Positions 25,658 to 37,425 of a DNA stretch of 47,563 bases are shown here, piece by piece. Within the stretch, counting starts at the first letter, position 1. Every line of letters begins with the position of its first letter. Source of the DNA: Candidatus Blautia merdavium (GTDB lineage Bacteria > Bacillota > Clostridia > Lachnospirales > Lachnospiraceae); NCBI GenBank assembly GCA_019119975.1, contig DWVZ01000026.1:1-47563 (forward strand). Reading direction: 5' to 3'. The notes under the pieces were generated by a model. The model saw nothing but the letters and a program-made list of their open reading frames with translations. It was not told the origin of the DNA and searched no databases. The position numbers and the translations under genes were made by a program.

Positions 25658-26926
25658 CTATAATCCCAGTTCTTCCGGCACAGAGATCTTTCCGGTCACT
25701 GCGCTTGCCGCTGCCACTGCAGGGCTTGCCAGGTAAACTTCAGAATCCACATGTCCCATACGTCCTACAAAGTTGCGGTTGGTGGTGGAGATACAGCGCT
25801 CTCCTGCTGCCAGGATTCCCATATAGCCTCCCAGGCACGGTCCGCAGGTAGGTGTGCTGACAACAGCCCCCGCCTCAATAAAGATTTTCAGAAGCCCTTC
25901 CTCCATTGCCTGCAGATAAATGCTCTGTGTGGCAGGGATCACGATGCAGCGTACGCCTTTCTTTACTTTCCTTCCTTTTAAAATCTCTGCCGCGCATCTT
26001 AAATCATCAATTCTTCCGTTGGTGCAGGAACCGATCACAGACTGGTCAATAACCACATCCTCCTGGATCTGATCCATAGTCCTGGTATTGGAAGGAAGAT
26101 GCGGGAAGGAGATGGTTGGCTTTAAGGTGCTTAAGTCAATGGTATATTCTTCATCGTAAACCGCATCCTCGTCTGCCTCGTAAACCGTAAACGGACGCTG
26201 GGAGTGCTCTTTCATATAAGCCACTGCCAGATCATCCACCGGGAAGATGCCGTTCTTTCCGCCTGCCTCGATCGCCATATTAGCAATGGTGAAGCGGTCG
26301 TCCATGGTCAGGTTTTTAATCCCTTCTCCCACAAACTCCATGGATTTATACAGAGCGCCGTCTACGCCGATCATGCCGATGATGTGCAGGATCACGTCTT
26401 TTCCGCTGACCCATTTGGACGGCTTTCCTACAATGTTGAATTTGATGGCGGAGGGCACTTTAAACCAGGCTTTTCCGGTTGCCATGCCGGCTGCCATATC
26501 GGTGCTGCCCACGCCTGTGGAGAATGCTCCCAACGCTCCGTAAGTGCAGGTGTGGGAGTCTGCTCCGATGATCACGTCTCCTGCCACGGTCAGTCCTTTC
26601 TCCGGAAGAAGGGCGTGTTCAATCCCCATCTCTCCTACATCAAAGTAATTGGTGATATCATGGCGACAGGCAAATTCCCTGACGCATTTGCAGTGTTCTG
26701 CTGATTTAATGTCCTTATTGGGAATGAAGTGGTCCATGACCAGAGCCACCTTGTCTTTATCAAATACAGAATCCACTGTCATTTTGTCCATCTCATGGAT
26801 CGCTACAGGGGATGTGATATCATTTCCCAGTACCAGGTCCAGATTCGCCTCGATCAACTGTCCTGCTTCTACTTTGTCCAATCCCGCATGCGCTGCCAGA
26901 ATCTTCTGTGTCATTGTCATACCCAT
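25658..26926 (-). CDS. leuC: 3-isopropylmalate dehydratase large subunit
   Basis: LeuC carries the [4Fe-4S] cluster of isopropylmalate isomerase; 422 residues, the size of the clostridial/archaeal branch. It has [33 protein letters not shown] and TCGPCLGG, supplying the cluster cysteines. The frame is open from ATG 26941. I place the start at ATG 26926 because GGAGG lies 8 nt before it, inside the extended frame, and [15 protein letters not shown] is the common family N-terminus. It is divergent from a LysR-type gene with a shared 160-bp control region. Confidence 0.95.
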   Translation of the reverse strand: MGMTMTQKILAAHAGLDKVEAGQLIEANLDLVLGNDITSPVAIHEMDKMTVDSVFDKDKVALVMDHFIPNKDIKSAEHCKCVREFACRHDITNYFDVGEMGIEHALLPEKGLTVAGDVIIGADSHTCTYGALGAFSTGVGSTDMAAGMATGKAWFKVPSAIKFNIVGKPSKWVSGKDVILHIIGMIGVDGALYKSMEFVGEGIKNLTMDDRFTIANMAIEAGGKNGIFPVDDLAVAYMKEHSQRPFTVYEADEDAVYDEEYTIDLSTLKPTISFPHLPSNTRTMDQIQEDVVIDQSVIGSCTNGRIDDLRCAAEILKGRKVKKGVRCIVIPATQSIYLQAMEEGLLKIFIEAGAVVSTPTCGPCLGGYMGILAAGERCISTTNRNFVGRMGHVDSEVYLASPAVAAASAVTGKISVPEELGL

Positions 26927-26993
26927 AGATACTGCCTCCATTTTCTTTTTTATTCCGGAAACAGTAGATTTTTCTGCTTTTCCGGTTCTGCTA

Positions 26994-27023
26994 TTGCCAT
27001 TTTATCACAGGTTTTGATATAAT
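26994..27023 (+). promoter_or_regulatory. lysR promoter, overlapping a leuCD promoter
   Basis: On the plus strand TTGCCA (26994-26999), 18 nt, TATAAT (27018-27023) serves the lysR-type gene. On the minus strand TAAAAT at 26999-27004 is a likely -10 for leuCD with a poor -35. Imperfect GTTTTGATAT/ATATAAAAC inverted sequences nearby may be a LysR site. The overlap of the two promoters suits mutual control. Confidence 0.55.
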
Positions 27024-27085
27024 AGAAATACATATAAAACATGATAGACATAACTTTAACTCATAAAATAGTGAAAGGAGTCTTT

Positions 27086-28006
27086 ATGGACCAGAATTTA
27101 TCTTTATATAAAGTTTTTTACACTGTGGCAAATACGGGAAACATCTCCAAGGCGGCAGCGGAGCTCTACATCAGCCAGCCTGCCATCAGCAAATCCATCC
27201 GCAAGCTGGAGCAGAGTCTGGATGTGACCCTGTTCTCCAGAAATTCCAGAGGCGTCCAGCTGACCGAAGAAGGCGAACTGCTTTACGATTATGTGCAGCG
27301 CGCCTTCTATGCCCTGCAGATGGGAGAATCCCAGTTAAAGAAGATCAATGACCTGGGCATCGGGCATCTGCACATCGGCGTCTCCACGACCCTGTGCAAA
27401 TATATGCTCCTGCCGTATCTGAAAGAATTCATTGCTTCCCACCCCCATGTGCGCATCACCATTGAGTGCCAGTCCACCAATCACACCCTGCAGCTTCTGA
27501 AGGAGAATAAGATAGACCTGGGGCTGATCGGGAAGCCGGAGCGGCTCCATCACGTGCATTTTGACTCTTTGGGCGAGATCGAGGATATCTTTGTCAGCAC
27601 TCAGTCCTACCTGGACAATCTGTCTCTGCGCACCAGCTCCAGGGACGACGTCTTTAAGAGCGCTACCCTGATGCTTCTGGACAAGGAGAATATGACCCGG
27701 CAGTACATTGACGACTATCTCTCCCTCTATCATATCGAAGCCAACAATCTGCTGGAGGTCTCTACCATGGACCTGCTCATTGAATTTGCCAAGATTGGTC
27801 TGGGTGTGGCATGTGTCATCCGCCAGTTTGTGGAAAAAGAGCTGCGGGACGGCACGCTGGTGGAAGTGCCTCTGGAGGCGTCCATCCATAAACGGGAGAT
27901 CGGCTTTGCTTATCTGGAAAACATCCAGCAGACCTCTGCGGTAAGGGAATTCCTGCAGTTTTACCGTCAGCGCTCAATGGAAAGCGCTGTATCTGAAGAA
28001 GTTTAG
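27086..28006 (+). CDS. LysR family transcriptional regulator
   Basis: A 306-residue LysR-type regulator. The N-terminal winged helix-turn-helix is clear (FYTVANTGNISKAAAEL, YISQPAISKSIRKLE, about residues 9-45). The rest is the two-lobed effector-binding domain, starting IGHLHIGVSTTLCKYMLLPY. The start is ATG 27086, with AAAGGAG upstream; the 15-codon extension from 27041 is not used. It is divergent from leuCD and convergent with ilvC, so a role in branched-chain amino acid control is likely but not shown. The protein does not resemble IlvY strongly enough for me to name it. Confidence 0.9.
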   Translation: MDQNLSLYKVFYTVANTGNISKAAAELYISQPAISKSIRKLEQSLDVTLFSRNSRGVQLTEEGELLYDYVQRAFYALQMGESQLKKINDLGIGHLHIGVSTTLCKYMLLPYLKEFIASHPHVRITIECQSTNHTLQLLKENKIDLGLIGKPERLHHVHFDSLGEIEDIFVSTQSYLDNLSLRTSSRDDVFKSATLMLLDKENMTRQYIDDYLSLYHIEANNLLEVSTMDLLIEFAKIGLGVACVIRQFVEKELRDGTLVEVPLEASIHKREIGFAYLENIQQTSAVREFLQFYRQRSMESAVSEEV

Positions 28007-28007
28007 C

Positions 28008-28060
28008 AAAAAAGAAGCGTTCCATCCAGGTATTCCGCCTAGATGAAACGCTCTTTTTTG
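28008..28060. terminator. Bidirectional terminator between lysR and ilvC
   Basis: AAAAAAGAAGCGTT... pairs with AACGCTCTTTTTT, with an inner CATC/GATG and AGG/CCT. Runs of A and T on both sides let it serve the converging genes. Confidence 0.8.
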
Positions 28061-28082
28061 ATTTCTATTTTTCAGCTGCAAA

Positions 28083-29108
<1,026 letters not shown>

Positions 29109-29169
29109 CTAGATATGTATCTTTTTATTGTTAGGGATTACTCTCTAATAACCAACTCTGATAAAATAT

Positions 29170-29688
29170 TTAAAGCTCCTCTTCCTCTTCGGAAAGATAG
29201 AAGACATCGTCGGAACCTCTGGATAATCCGGTAATGCCTGTTCTGGCAAGCTCCAGGATCTCATAGCCATCCAGAAGATCGATAAACGCTTCCAGCTTGG
29301 ACTTGTTTCCTGTCACTTCAATGATCATGGATTCTTTTCCCACATCGATGATATTGGCTCTGAAAATGTCCACGATCGCGGTAATACCCGGACGCTGTTC
29401 CGGCATTACTTTTACTTTCACCAGGATCAGTTCCCTGTTCACACTTTTCCCGTCCTCCAGTACTTTGACAGCCAGAACGTCTTCCAGTTTCTCTACCTGT
29501 CTGGTGATCTGCTCCAGAATCATTTCATCTCCCTTGCAGACGACTGTCATGCGGGTGTAATTGGGATTGGTGGTGATGCCTGCGGACAGGCTGTCAATGT
29601 TATATCCCCTGCGGCTGAACAGACCGGATACCCGGCTCAAGACACCGGCTGTATTCTCCACCAGAATGGATAAGATCCTTTTGTTCAT
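29170..29688 (-). CDS. ilvN: Acetolactate synthase small (regulatory) subunit
   Basis: Regulatory subunit of acetolactate synthase, 172 residues. It has an N-terminal ACT domain (RILSILVENTAGVLSRVSGL) where valine normally binds, then a C-terminal domain (about residues 85-160). The tail is acidic (SEEEEEL). No large subunit (ilvB) is in the window, although the two are usually adjacent. ilvC follows in the same direction. It has a near-consensus promoter and AT-rich palindromes just upstream. The symbol ilvH is equally used for this protein. Confidence 0.93.
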   Translation of the reverse strand: MNKRILSILVENTAGVLSRVSGLFSRRGYNIDSLSAGITTNPNYTRMTVVCKGDEMILEQITRQVEKLEDVLAVKVLEDGKSVNRELILVKVKVMPEQRPGITAIVDIFRANIIDVGKESMIIEVTGNKSKLEAFIDLLDGYEILELARTGITGLSRGSDDVFYLSEEEEEL

Positions 29689-29730
29689 ACAGCACCTTCT
29701 CTCCTGCCTTAACGGCTAACTTTTGTTGAC

Positions 29731-29759
29731 ATTCTACCAACTATCTGCTGTTTTGTCAA
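29731..29759 (-). promoter_or_regulatory. ilvN-ilvC promoter
   Basis: TTGACA (29754-29759), a 17-nt spacer and TAGAAT (29731-29736), about 40 nt before the ilvN start. One of the best promoter matches in the window. Confidence 0.8.
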
Positions 29760-29777
29760 TGAATTCAAAGAGTTATA

Positions 29778-29804
29778 ACTAATTAGTATGTAATATATAA
29801 TTAC
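29778..29804. promoter_or_regulatory. AT-rich palindromes upstream of the ilvN promoter
   Basis: ACTAATTAGT (29778-29787) is a perfect 10-bp palindrome, and GTAAT-N5-ATTAC (29790-29804) follows at once. They lie about 20 bp upstream of the -35 box. They could be an operator or an UP element; no known consensus is matched. Confidence 0.4.
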
Positions 29805-29838
29805 AGGTAATAGGGAAGAAAAGGACTTCCCTCTGCAG

Positions 29839-29892
29839 CAAAAAAGCCCCGGAAATCTCAGAAGGCAGCAGTGCCTCCCGGTTTCCGAAGCT
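29839..29892 (-). terminator. Terminator of the atp operon
   Basis: AGCTTCGGAAA and an inner GGGAGGCA pair with TGCCTTCT and TTTCCGGGGCT, followed by TTTTTTG on the minus strand, right after the atpC stop. Confidence 0.88.
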
Positions 29893-29898
29893 CCTTTC

Positions 29899-30309
29899 TC
29901 AGATCCCCCGGTCTCTGGTGGCTTTCATACGCGCCATCGCCCTTGCCAGGGATTGTTTTGATATATAATATTCCTGAAGGCTCTGCTTCTGCCGAAGCTG
30001 TTCCTCCGCGCGCTCCTTGGCTTCCTGGGCGCGCTTCACATCGATGTCCTCCGGCCTCTCGATACTGTCAGCAAGGACCGTCACACGATTATTGATGATC
30101 TGGGCAAATCCGCCGCCTGCCACTGCGGTATGCCAGACATCATCCTCTGTCTGAAACCGCAGCTCTCCGGGGACGATGGCAACCATCATATCCGCATGGT
30201 GAGCCAGAATGGTAATGGCGCCGTCCTTTGCCGGAAGCACAATGCTTTTTCCCCTGCCATGAAAGAAATCCTTATCGCTGGCAGTAATATTCAGACCAAA
30301 TGTATTCAT
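29899..30309 (-). CDS. atpC: ATP synthase F1 epsilon subunit
   Basis: Central-stalk subunit of F1 that couples rotation and inhibits ATP hydrolysis; 136 residues. The N-terminal beta sandwich contains KDGAITILAHHADMMVAIVPG, and the C-terminal helical hairpin is rich in Ala, Glu and Gln (KRAQEAKERAEEQLRQKQ). Last gene of atpBEFHAGDC, 21 bp after atpD. Confidence 0.94.
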   Translation of the reverse strand: MNTFGLNITASDKDFFHGRGKSIVLPAKDGAITILAHHADMMVAIVPGELRFQTEDDVWHTAVAGGGFAQIINNRVTVLADSIERPEDIDVKRAQEAKERAEEQLRQKQSLQEYYISKQSLARAMARMKATRDRGI

Positions 30310-30330
30310 ATCCAGCCCTCCTCCCGGCGG

Positions 30331-32639
<2,309 letters not shown>

Positions 32640-32643
32640 AGTA

Positions 32644-34152
32644 TCACCTGTTCCTGTTCTTGAATTCCTCTGCTGCCTTTAAGATCTTTTCTCCCAGCTG
32701 GTCAGAAAGAACTTTCTTTTCCTGAATCTCGTCCCGGATCTCCGGATATTTCTTGTCAATATATTCCAGCATCTCCATCTGGAAAGCTTTGATCTCTCTT
32801 ACCGGGATGTCTGCCATCAGCTTATGGGTGGCTGCCCACAGTGTGATGACCTGCTCGTAAGAGGCAAGAGGTCTGCACAGAGGCTGTTTTAACAGCTCCA
32901 TCAGAGACTTTCCGTAATCCAGCTGCGCCTTTGTGGCATCGTCCAGATCAGAGGAAAACTGGGTAAATACTTCCATCTCCCGGTACTGCGCCAGATCGAT
33001 ACGCATACTTCCCGACGCTTTTTTCATGGCTTTTGTCTGGGCAGCGCCGCCTACACGGGATACGGAAAGACCCACATTGACTGCCGGGCGCATACCTGCG
33101 TTGAACAGGTCGCTCTCCAGGAAGATCTGACCGTCTGTGATGGAGATCACATTGGTAGGAATGTAGGCAGACACATCGCCTGCCTGGGTCTCGATGATGG
33201 GCAGCGCGGTAATGGAACCGCCGCCTGCTTCCTCGCTTAACCGGCTGGACCGCTCCAGAAGTCTGGAATGCAGATAAAATACGTCTCCGGGATATGCCTC
33301 ACGTCCCGGGGAACGTTCCAGAAGCAGAGACAGGGCACGGTATGCCACTGCGTGCTTGGAAAGGTCATCGTACACGATCAGTACGTCCTTTCCCTGGTAC
33401 ATAAAGTACTCTGCCAGCGCGGTTCCGGAATAAGGAACAATGTACTGAAGAGGCGCGCAGTCGCTGGCTGTAGCGGAAAATACTGTGGTATATTCCATGG
33501 CGCCGTATTTTTCCAGAGTCCCCACCAGTTTCGCAACGGTAGAAGCTTTCTGTCCGATGGCAACATAGATACAGATCACATCTTTGCCTTTCTGGTTCAG
33601 GATCGTATCAATGGCAATGGATGTCTTACCGGTCTGGCGGTCGCCGATGATCAGCTCACGCTGACCTCTTCCGATAGGAAACATGGAGTCAATCGCCAGG
33701 ATCCCTGTTTCCATGGGAACCGTCACGGATTTACGGTCAATAATACCGGGAGCCTCCTGCTCAATAGGACGGTAATCCTCTGCCTTGATCTCTCCTTTTC
33801 CGTCTATGGGAGCCCCCAGGGCATCCACGATCCTTCCAATATAGCCTTCGCCTACGGGAATACCTGCGCGTTTCTTTGTGCGGGCAACCTTTGTCCCTTC
33901 TCTGATCCCTGTGTCCTTGCCGAAAATGATGACGCCGATCTCATTTCTTTTGATATCCTGCACCATTCCTTTGACACCGTTTTCAAAGGTAACGATTTCG
34001 CCGTACATGGCATGGTCGATCCCGTAAACAGTCGCGATTCCGTCACCAACCCAGATTACATTTCCGACTTCGCGGACACCGGTTGTCATGTCGAAATTCT
34101 GTATTTCTTCTTTCAGAATGGAGATAATTTCTTCTGAATTGATTGAACTCAA
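32644..34152 (-). CDS. atpA: ATP synthase F1 alpha subunit
   Basis: Non-catalytic nucleotide-binding subunit of F1, 502 residues. Walker A is [14 protein letters not shown], and the [19 protein letters not shown] and [20 protein letters not shown] stretches are typical. The start is unusual. GTG 34161 overlaps its own GGAGG and the end of atpH, whereas TTG 34152 lies 7 nt after GGAGG and gives [17 protein letters not shown], so I choose TTG. The ribosome binding site is embedded in the last codons of atpH, which couples the two genes. It acts in the membrane-attached F1 head. Confidence 0.95.
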   Translation of the reverse strand: MSSINSEEIISILKEEIQNFDMTTGVREVGNVIWVGDGIATVYGIDHAMYGEIVTFENGVKGMVQDIKRNEIGVIIFGKDTGIREGTKVARTKKRAGIPVGEGYIGRIVDALGAPIDGKGEIKAEDYRPIEQEAPGIIDRKSVTVPMETGILAIDSMFPIGRGQRELIIGDRQTGKTSIAIDTILNQKGKDVICIYVAIGQKASTVAKLVGTLEKYGAMEYTTVFSATASDCAPLQYIVPYSGTALAEYFMYQGKDVLIVYDDLSKHAVAYRALSLLLERSPGREAYPGDVFYLHSRLLERSSRLSEEAGGGSITALPIIETQAGDVSAYIPTNVISITDGQIFLESDLFNAGMRPAVNVGLSVSRVGGAAQTKAMKKASGSMRIDLAQYREMEVFTQFSSDLDDATKAQLDYGKSLMELLKQPLCRPLASYEQVITLWAATHKLMADIPVREIKAFQMEMLEYIDKKYPEIRDEIQEKKVLSDQLGEKILKAAEEFKNRNR

Positions 34153-34157
34153 ACTGT

Positions 34158-34667
34158 TCACCTCCAGATTAGTTTTTGTTGTAATGCGTTGATTCTGCCT
34201 TTTAAGCTGTAATCATATTCCTGGTCATTGACACGGAGGATGAATCCGCCCACCAGGCTTTTATCTTCTATCATCTCAATCGCCGCGTCCTGCGTGCGGT
34301 ATCTGCCGCAGAGAAATTTCCGGATTCCCTGCTGCTGCTGCTCGGTGGGCTTTGCCACATAATAGAGCACTGCGTTCAGGATCTTCTGCTGCTGGTTTTT
34401 ATATTCCTGGTATGCCTGGAAAATTTCCTGCCACAGCGGAGCATGTCCGTATTTGCAGACAACGATTAAGAAGCTTTTCATCTCTTTGGGAAAAATTCTT
34501 GCGATCAGGCTTTCTTTTTCCTGAAGGGAAACCAGCGGACTCTCCAGCGCGGTACACAGCCGGGGAGATTTTTCCAGGATTTCCTGCGTCTTAGAAACCG
34601 CCTCAGGAGAAACAGAAAGCTCATAGAGGATCCTTCCGTAATTAATGGATGTCTGTGTCATTTGCAT
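34158..34667 (-). CDS. atpH: ATP synthase F1 delta subunit
   Basis: Peripheral-stalk connector between F1 and subunit b, about 169 residues. It reads [17 protein letters not shown] at the N-terminus and [20 protein letters not shown] in the C-terminal domain. ATG 34667 has AGGAG 6 nt upstream, inside the end of atpF, with which it overlaps by 26 bp. The stop TGA lies 5 bp before the atpA TTG. Confidence 0.93.
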   Translation of the reverse strand: MQMTQTSINYGRILYELSVSPEAVSKTQEILEKSPRLCTALESPLVSLQEKESLIARIFPKEMKSFLIVVCKYGHAPLWQEIFQAYQEYKNQQQKILNAVLYYVAKPTEQQQQGIRKFLCGRYRTQDAAIEMIEDKSLVGGFILRVNDQEYDYSLKGRINALQQKLIWR

Positions 34668-35142
34668 CACCTGCTCCTGCTAAAAATTCATCATAAAGCA
34701 TCTGGTTGCCTTCCTGGCTGCTTCCGTTTGCCAGCAGCTTTCTGGCAGCCTCCATGGCAAGCCCTGCGATTTCTGCCTTTGCGCCCTGCATAGCATTTCT
34801 CTTTTCCAATTCTGCCGTTTCCTTGGCTGTTTCCAGGATCCGTGACGCCTGTTCATTAGCATCTTTTACTATACGCTGGCTCACCTGTCTGGCGTCTGCC
34901 TTTGCTTCTTCCAGGATCTGGGCAGATTCCTCTTTCGCGGATGCCAGGGCGCCTTCATAATGTCCTTTCAGTTCTTCTGCCTTCTGCTGAGTCATCCTGG
35001 CTTCCTCCAGCTGGGAAGCGATCAGGTTCTTTCTTTTTTCCATGATCCCCAGCACTGGGCTTACCAGGAATTTTTTCAGCAGCAGATAGAGAACGACCAG
35101 GTTTACAATGGTCCAGACAAGTCCCCATCCAAGATTGATCAT
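34642..35142 (-). CDS. atpF: ATP synthase F0 subunit b
   Basis: Peripheral stalk of the ATP synthase, 166 residues. One N-terminal membrane helix (LVWTIVNLVVLYLLLKKFLV) is followed by a long charged helix (KRKNLIASQLEEARMTQQKA onwards) that dimerises as a coiled coil. The end overlaps the atpH start. It lies 34 bp after atpE. Confidence 0.95.
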   Translation of the reverse strand: MINLGWGLVWTIVNLVVLYLLLKKFLVSPVLGIMEKRKNLIASQLEEARMTQQKAEELKGHYEGALASAKEESAQILEEAKADARQVSQRIVKDANEQASRILETAKETAELEKRNAMQGAKAEIAGLAMEAARKLLANGSSQEGNQMLYDEFLAGAGDANDTDIH

Positions 35143-35176
35143 CTTTTTTGCACCTGCCTTTCTTTCCTGTGGTTTC

Positions 35177-35389
35177 TTATAAGATTAAAAGCAGTAATGC
35201 GATAACGAAACCATAGATCGCGGTTGCCTCTGCCAGCGCACATCCCAGAAGAAGGAGTTTGCTGATCTTGCCTTCTGCTTCCGGCTGTCTTGCTACGGCT
35301 TCCACTGCTTTAGAAGTTGCAAGACCGATACCAAAACCTGCTCCAATACCTGTTAAAACTGCCATACCTGCACCAATTGCTGCTGTCAT
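35177..35389 (-). CDS. atpE: ATP synthase F0 subunit c
   Basis: Ring-forming proteolipid, 70 residues in two membrane helices joined by the polar loop ARQPEAEG. The ion-binding carboxylate is Glu54 in [10 protein letters not shown]. Aligned by eye with the sodium-binding Ilyobacter tartaricus subunit, the Gln32 ligand is Ile21 here and Ser66 is Ala55. The sodium ligands are therefore missing, and proton coupling is the better prediction. It lies between atpB and atpF. Confidence 0.96.
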   Translation of the reverse strand: MTAAIGAGMAVLTGIGAGFGIGLATSKAVEAVARQPEAEGKISKLLLLGCALAEATAIYGFVIALLLLIL

Positions 35390-35445
35390 AATTCATTTCT
35401 CCTTTTCATTAAAAATTCTTTTTTCTGCTCTCTTTTCCTGTCCTT

Positions 35446-36167
35446 TTATTCCATCTGTTCTTTCATAAACAGAGAGGTTAAAAATACAAATACATAGGTC
35501 TGGATCAGACCGTCAAAAATATCAAAATAAAAACTGAATGGAATCGGTATAATGACTGGTACGATCATTTTGATCAATTCCATGATTACAAAAGCACCGA
35601 TGACATTTCCAAACAACCGCATACAAAGAGATACGGGACGTATGGCGATTTCCATAATATTGATCGGTGTCACAATGGGCATTGGTTCCGCAAAACCCAT
35701 AAGGAACTTCTTTGCCCCTTTCCGGCGGAATCCGGCGTAATAGATCAGCACAAGGCTCATGACCGCCAGACCTGCTGTCACATTCAAATCTTTTGTCGGA
35801 GGCTTAAAGCCAAACAGTCCGATTAAGTTTGCACAGCCAATGTAGAGTGCTACTGTAATCAGGTACGGAATGTAGCGTTTTCCTTCTTCTCCCAGGATCC
35901 CCTCAAAAAAGTCATTGAGAAATCCGATGAACGCTTCCAGCGCCAGCTGCTTCTTCCCCGGGTTTTCCACCTTCAGGTTTCTCACCAGGACAATGGATAA
36001 AAGTACCAGCACTGCCATGATAATCCACGTAACCACTACAGCCTCACTAACCGGAATGCCTCCGAAAATCGGAATGTTGAATACGGTTTCACAGTTAAGC
36101 TCTTCCGTAATTCGTTCAGATAAACTGTTCGTAAGACATCCTTCCTTTCTGCGTCAGTGATTTCCAT
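35446..36167 (-). CDS. atpB: ATP synthase F0 subunit a, with an apparent N-terminal frameshift
   Basis: Stator subunit with the ion half-channels. The main frame holds five membrane helices with the essential arginine in SLCMRLFGNVIGAFVIMEL. Its conserved N-terminus (SERITEELNCETVFNIPIFG) continues upstream of GTG 36036 but has no ATG before an in-frame stop. The strong AAAGGAG plus ATG at 36167 reads MEITDAERKDV in another frame, and that frame ends in TAGTG at 36036. One added base near codon 11 would join MEITDAERKDV to LTNSLSERITEEL and give about 240 residues, the family length. So either one base is lost here, or translation starts at GTG 36036 and yields a 196-residue protein lacking the N-terminus. 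Confidence 0.85.
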
Positions 36168-36206
36168 TTACTCCTTTCTTTTTGTTTTTTTCTTTAAACA
36201 TTAAAC

Positions 36207-36235
36207 ACATTACTGCTAAAAACCTGATTTGTCAA
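36207..36235 (-). promoter_or_regulatory. atp operon promoter
   Basis: TTGACA (36230-36235), a 17-nt spacer and TAATGT (36207-36212), about 40 nt before the atpB start. The remaining gap to the sirtuin gene (36236-36441) is AT-rich, with a small ATACC-AATC-GGTAT inverted repeat near 36340, and I see no gene in it. Confidence 0.7.
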
Positions 36236-36441
36236 TCATTGGCTTTTTTGCGCGGCAAGCCCTTATTTTCGTCAAAATTTCATGGAGTTTTTTCAACTTT
36301 CCCCCTGTTTTTGGCATAATTTGCACCGTTTTTCTATACCGATTGGTATGTACTGGTTCTACCACCGACATTTTTATTATTTTTTTATGATTTTTAAATT
36401 TATTTTCATCTCTTTTTACCATATATCCAAAAAGCAAAAAG

Positions 36442-36481
36442 AGAAAAGGTGTTTCAATTGTATAATCGAAACACCTTTTCT
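36442..36481 (-). terminator. Intrinsic terminator after the sirtuin gene
   Basis: AGAAAAGGTGTTTC pairs perfectly (14 bp) with GAAACACCTTTTCT around 12 nt, followed by CTTTTTGCTTTTT on the minus strand. Confidence 0.9.
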
Positions 36482-36509
36482 CCGTCATTTCTGTAGAATC
36501 CTGAATCTG

Positions 36510-37250
36510 TTAAAATCCAAGTTTTGAAAGTACATTCTTTGGCTCGTCTAATATGACCAGATCTGCCCGTTCATCCAGGTCATGAGGCTCCCGATGAACG
36601 ATGACCAGTTTGCTGCCCTCAAAGTAACGCACATATTTAGAAAATACCTCCGAGCTAATGCTGGTTCCCAGTAAAAGCAGGACCTCCGCACTCTCGATCT
36701 GCCTGGTGGCTTCTGACATCAAAGTGCTGTCCATCATTTCCCCAAAGAGCATTACGCCTGGCCGTATGACCCTGCCGCAGCTCTCACACCGGGGAATCTT
36801 TCCGGAATCCCTCACATACTCCATAGAATAGGTTCTTTTGCAGTGAGGGCAGGAATTTTGGTAAATAGACCCATGAAGAGAGATCACATTTCGGCATCCG
36901 CCTCTTTGAGGTTGTTCAAAGATATTTGCATCTATGATGCACTGAAGCTTTCCCGCCTGCTCCATTCTGGCTGCCGCGTAGGCTGACTCTGTGGGCTGGG
37001 GAGGATCCATCAGCATCTCATTCCTATAAAACTCAAAAAACTGGGCGGTCCTGTTATTGTAGAACACGGATGTAAAAATATCCTCCGGAGATACTCCATA
37101 CCTGCGTTCGATCTCATATGCCCTTTCCGGCATCTTGATGCCCTGATATCCGCTTTCCTCCATCATGCCTGAGCCGCCTAAGATTACGGTGTAGTGGCTT
37201 TCCTCCAGGATTTTCTTCAGTACCTCGATCTTCTTTTCCTGATTTTCCAT
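36510..37250 (-). CDS. Divergent Sir2-family (sirtuin) protein
   Basis: A 246-residue protein of the NAD-dependent deacylase (Sir2) family. The zinc site is complete (CPHC at 134-137, CESC at 155-158), and the catalytic histidine (His126 in SLHGS) and MLFGE plus LLLLGTSISSEVF are retained. Two canonical motifs are altered. The GAGxSxxSGIPxFR loop reads GGSGMMEESGYQGIK (residues 25-39), and the TQNxDxLH motif reads CIIDANIFEQ (104-113). It may therefore have weak or changed NAD chemistry. The ATG has GGAAGG upstream. It is divergent from a thioredoxin-reductase-like gene and ends in a strong terminator. Confidence 0.82.
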   Translation of the reverse strand: MENQEKKIEVLKKILEESHYTVILGGSGMMEESGYQGIKMPERAYEIERRYGVSPEDIFTSVFYNNRTAQFFEFYRNEMLMDPPQPTESAYAAARMEQAGKLQCIIDANIFEQPQRGGCRNVISLHGSIYQNSCPHCKRTYSMEYVRDSGKIPRCESCGRVIRPGVMLFGEMMDSTLMSEATRQIESAEVLLLLGTSISSEVFSKYVRYFEGSKLVIVHREPHDLDERADLVILDEPKNVLSKLGF

Positions 37251-37425
37251 AGGACCACTTCCTTCCTGTTATGATATAGAATTATTTTATCATCTTTTTG
37301 TGAATACTGAAAGATACTTTCTGTTTTTCCTCCGATTTTTTATATATTTTTCACAACCATTCCCCTGTGCCCTTTTCCGTCAGACTATGATAAAATAATA
37401 AAAACGAAAGGAAAGGTTGGATCCC

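Noticed and set aside
36456-36467. TATAAT in the loop of the sirtuin terminator
   Set aside because: No matching -35 box at the right distance; it is loop sequence of a perfect hairpin.
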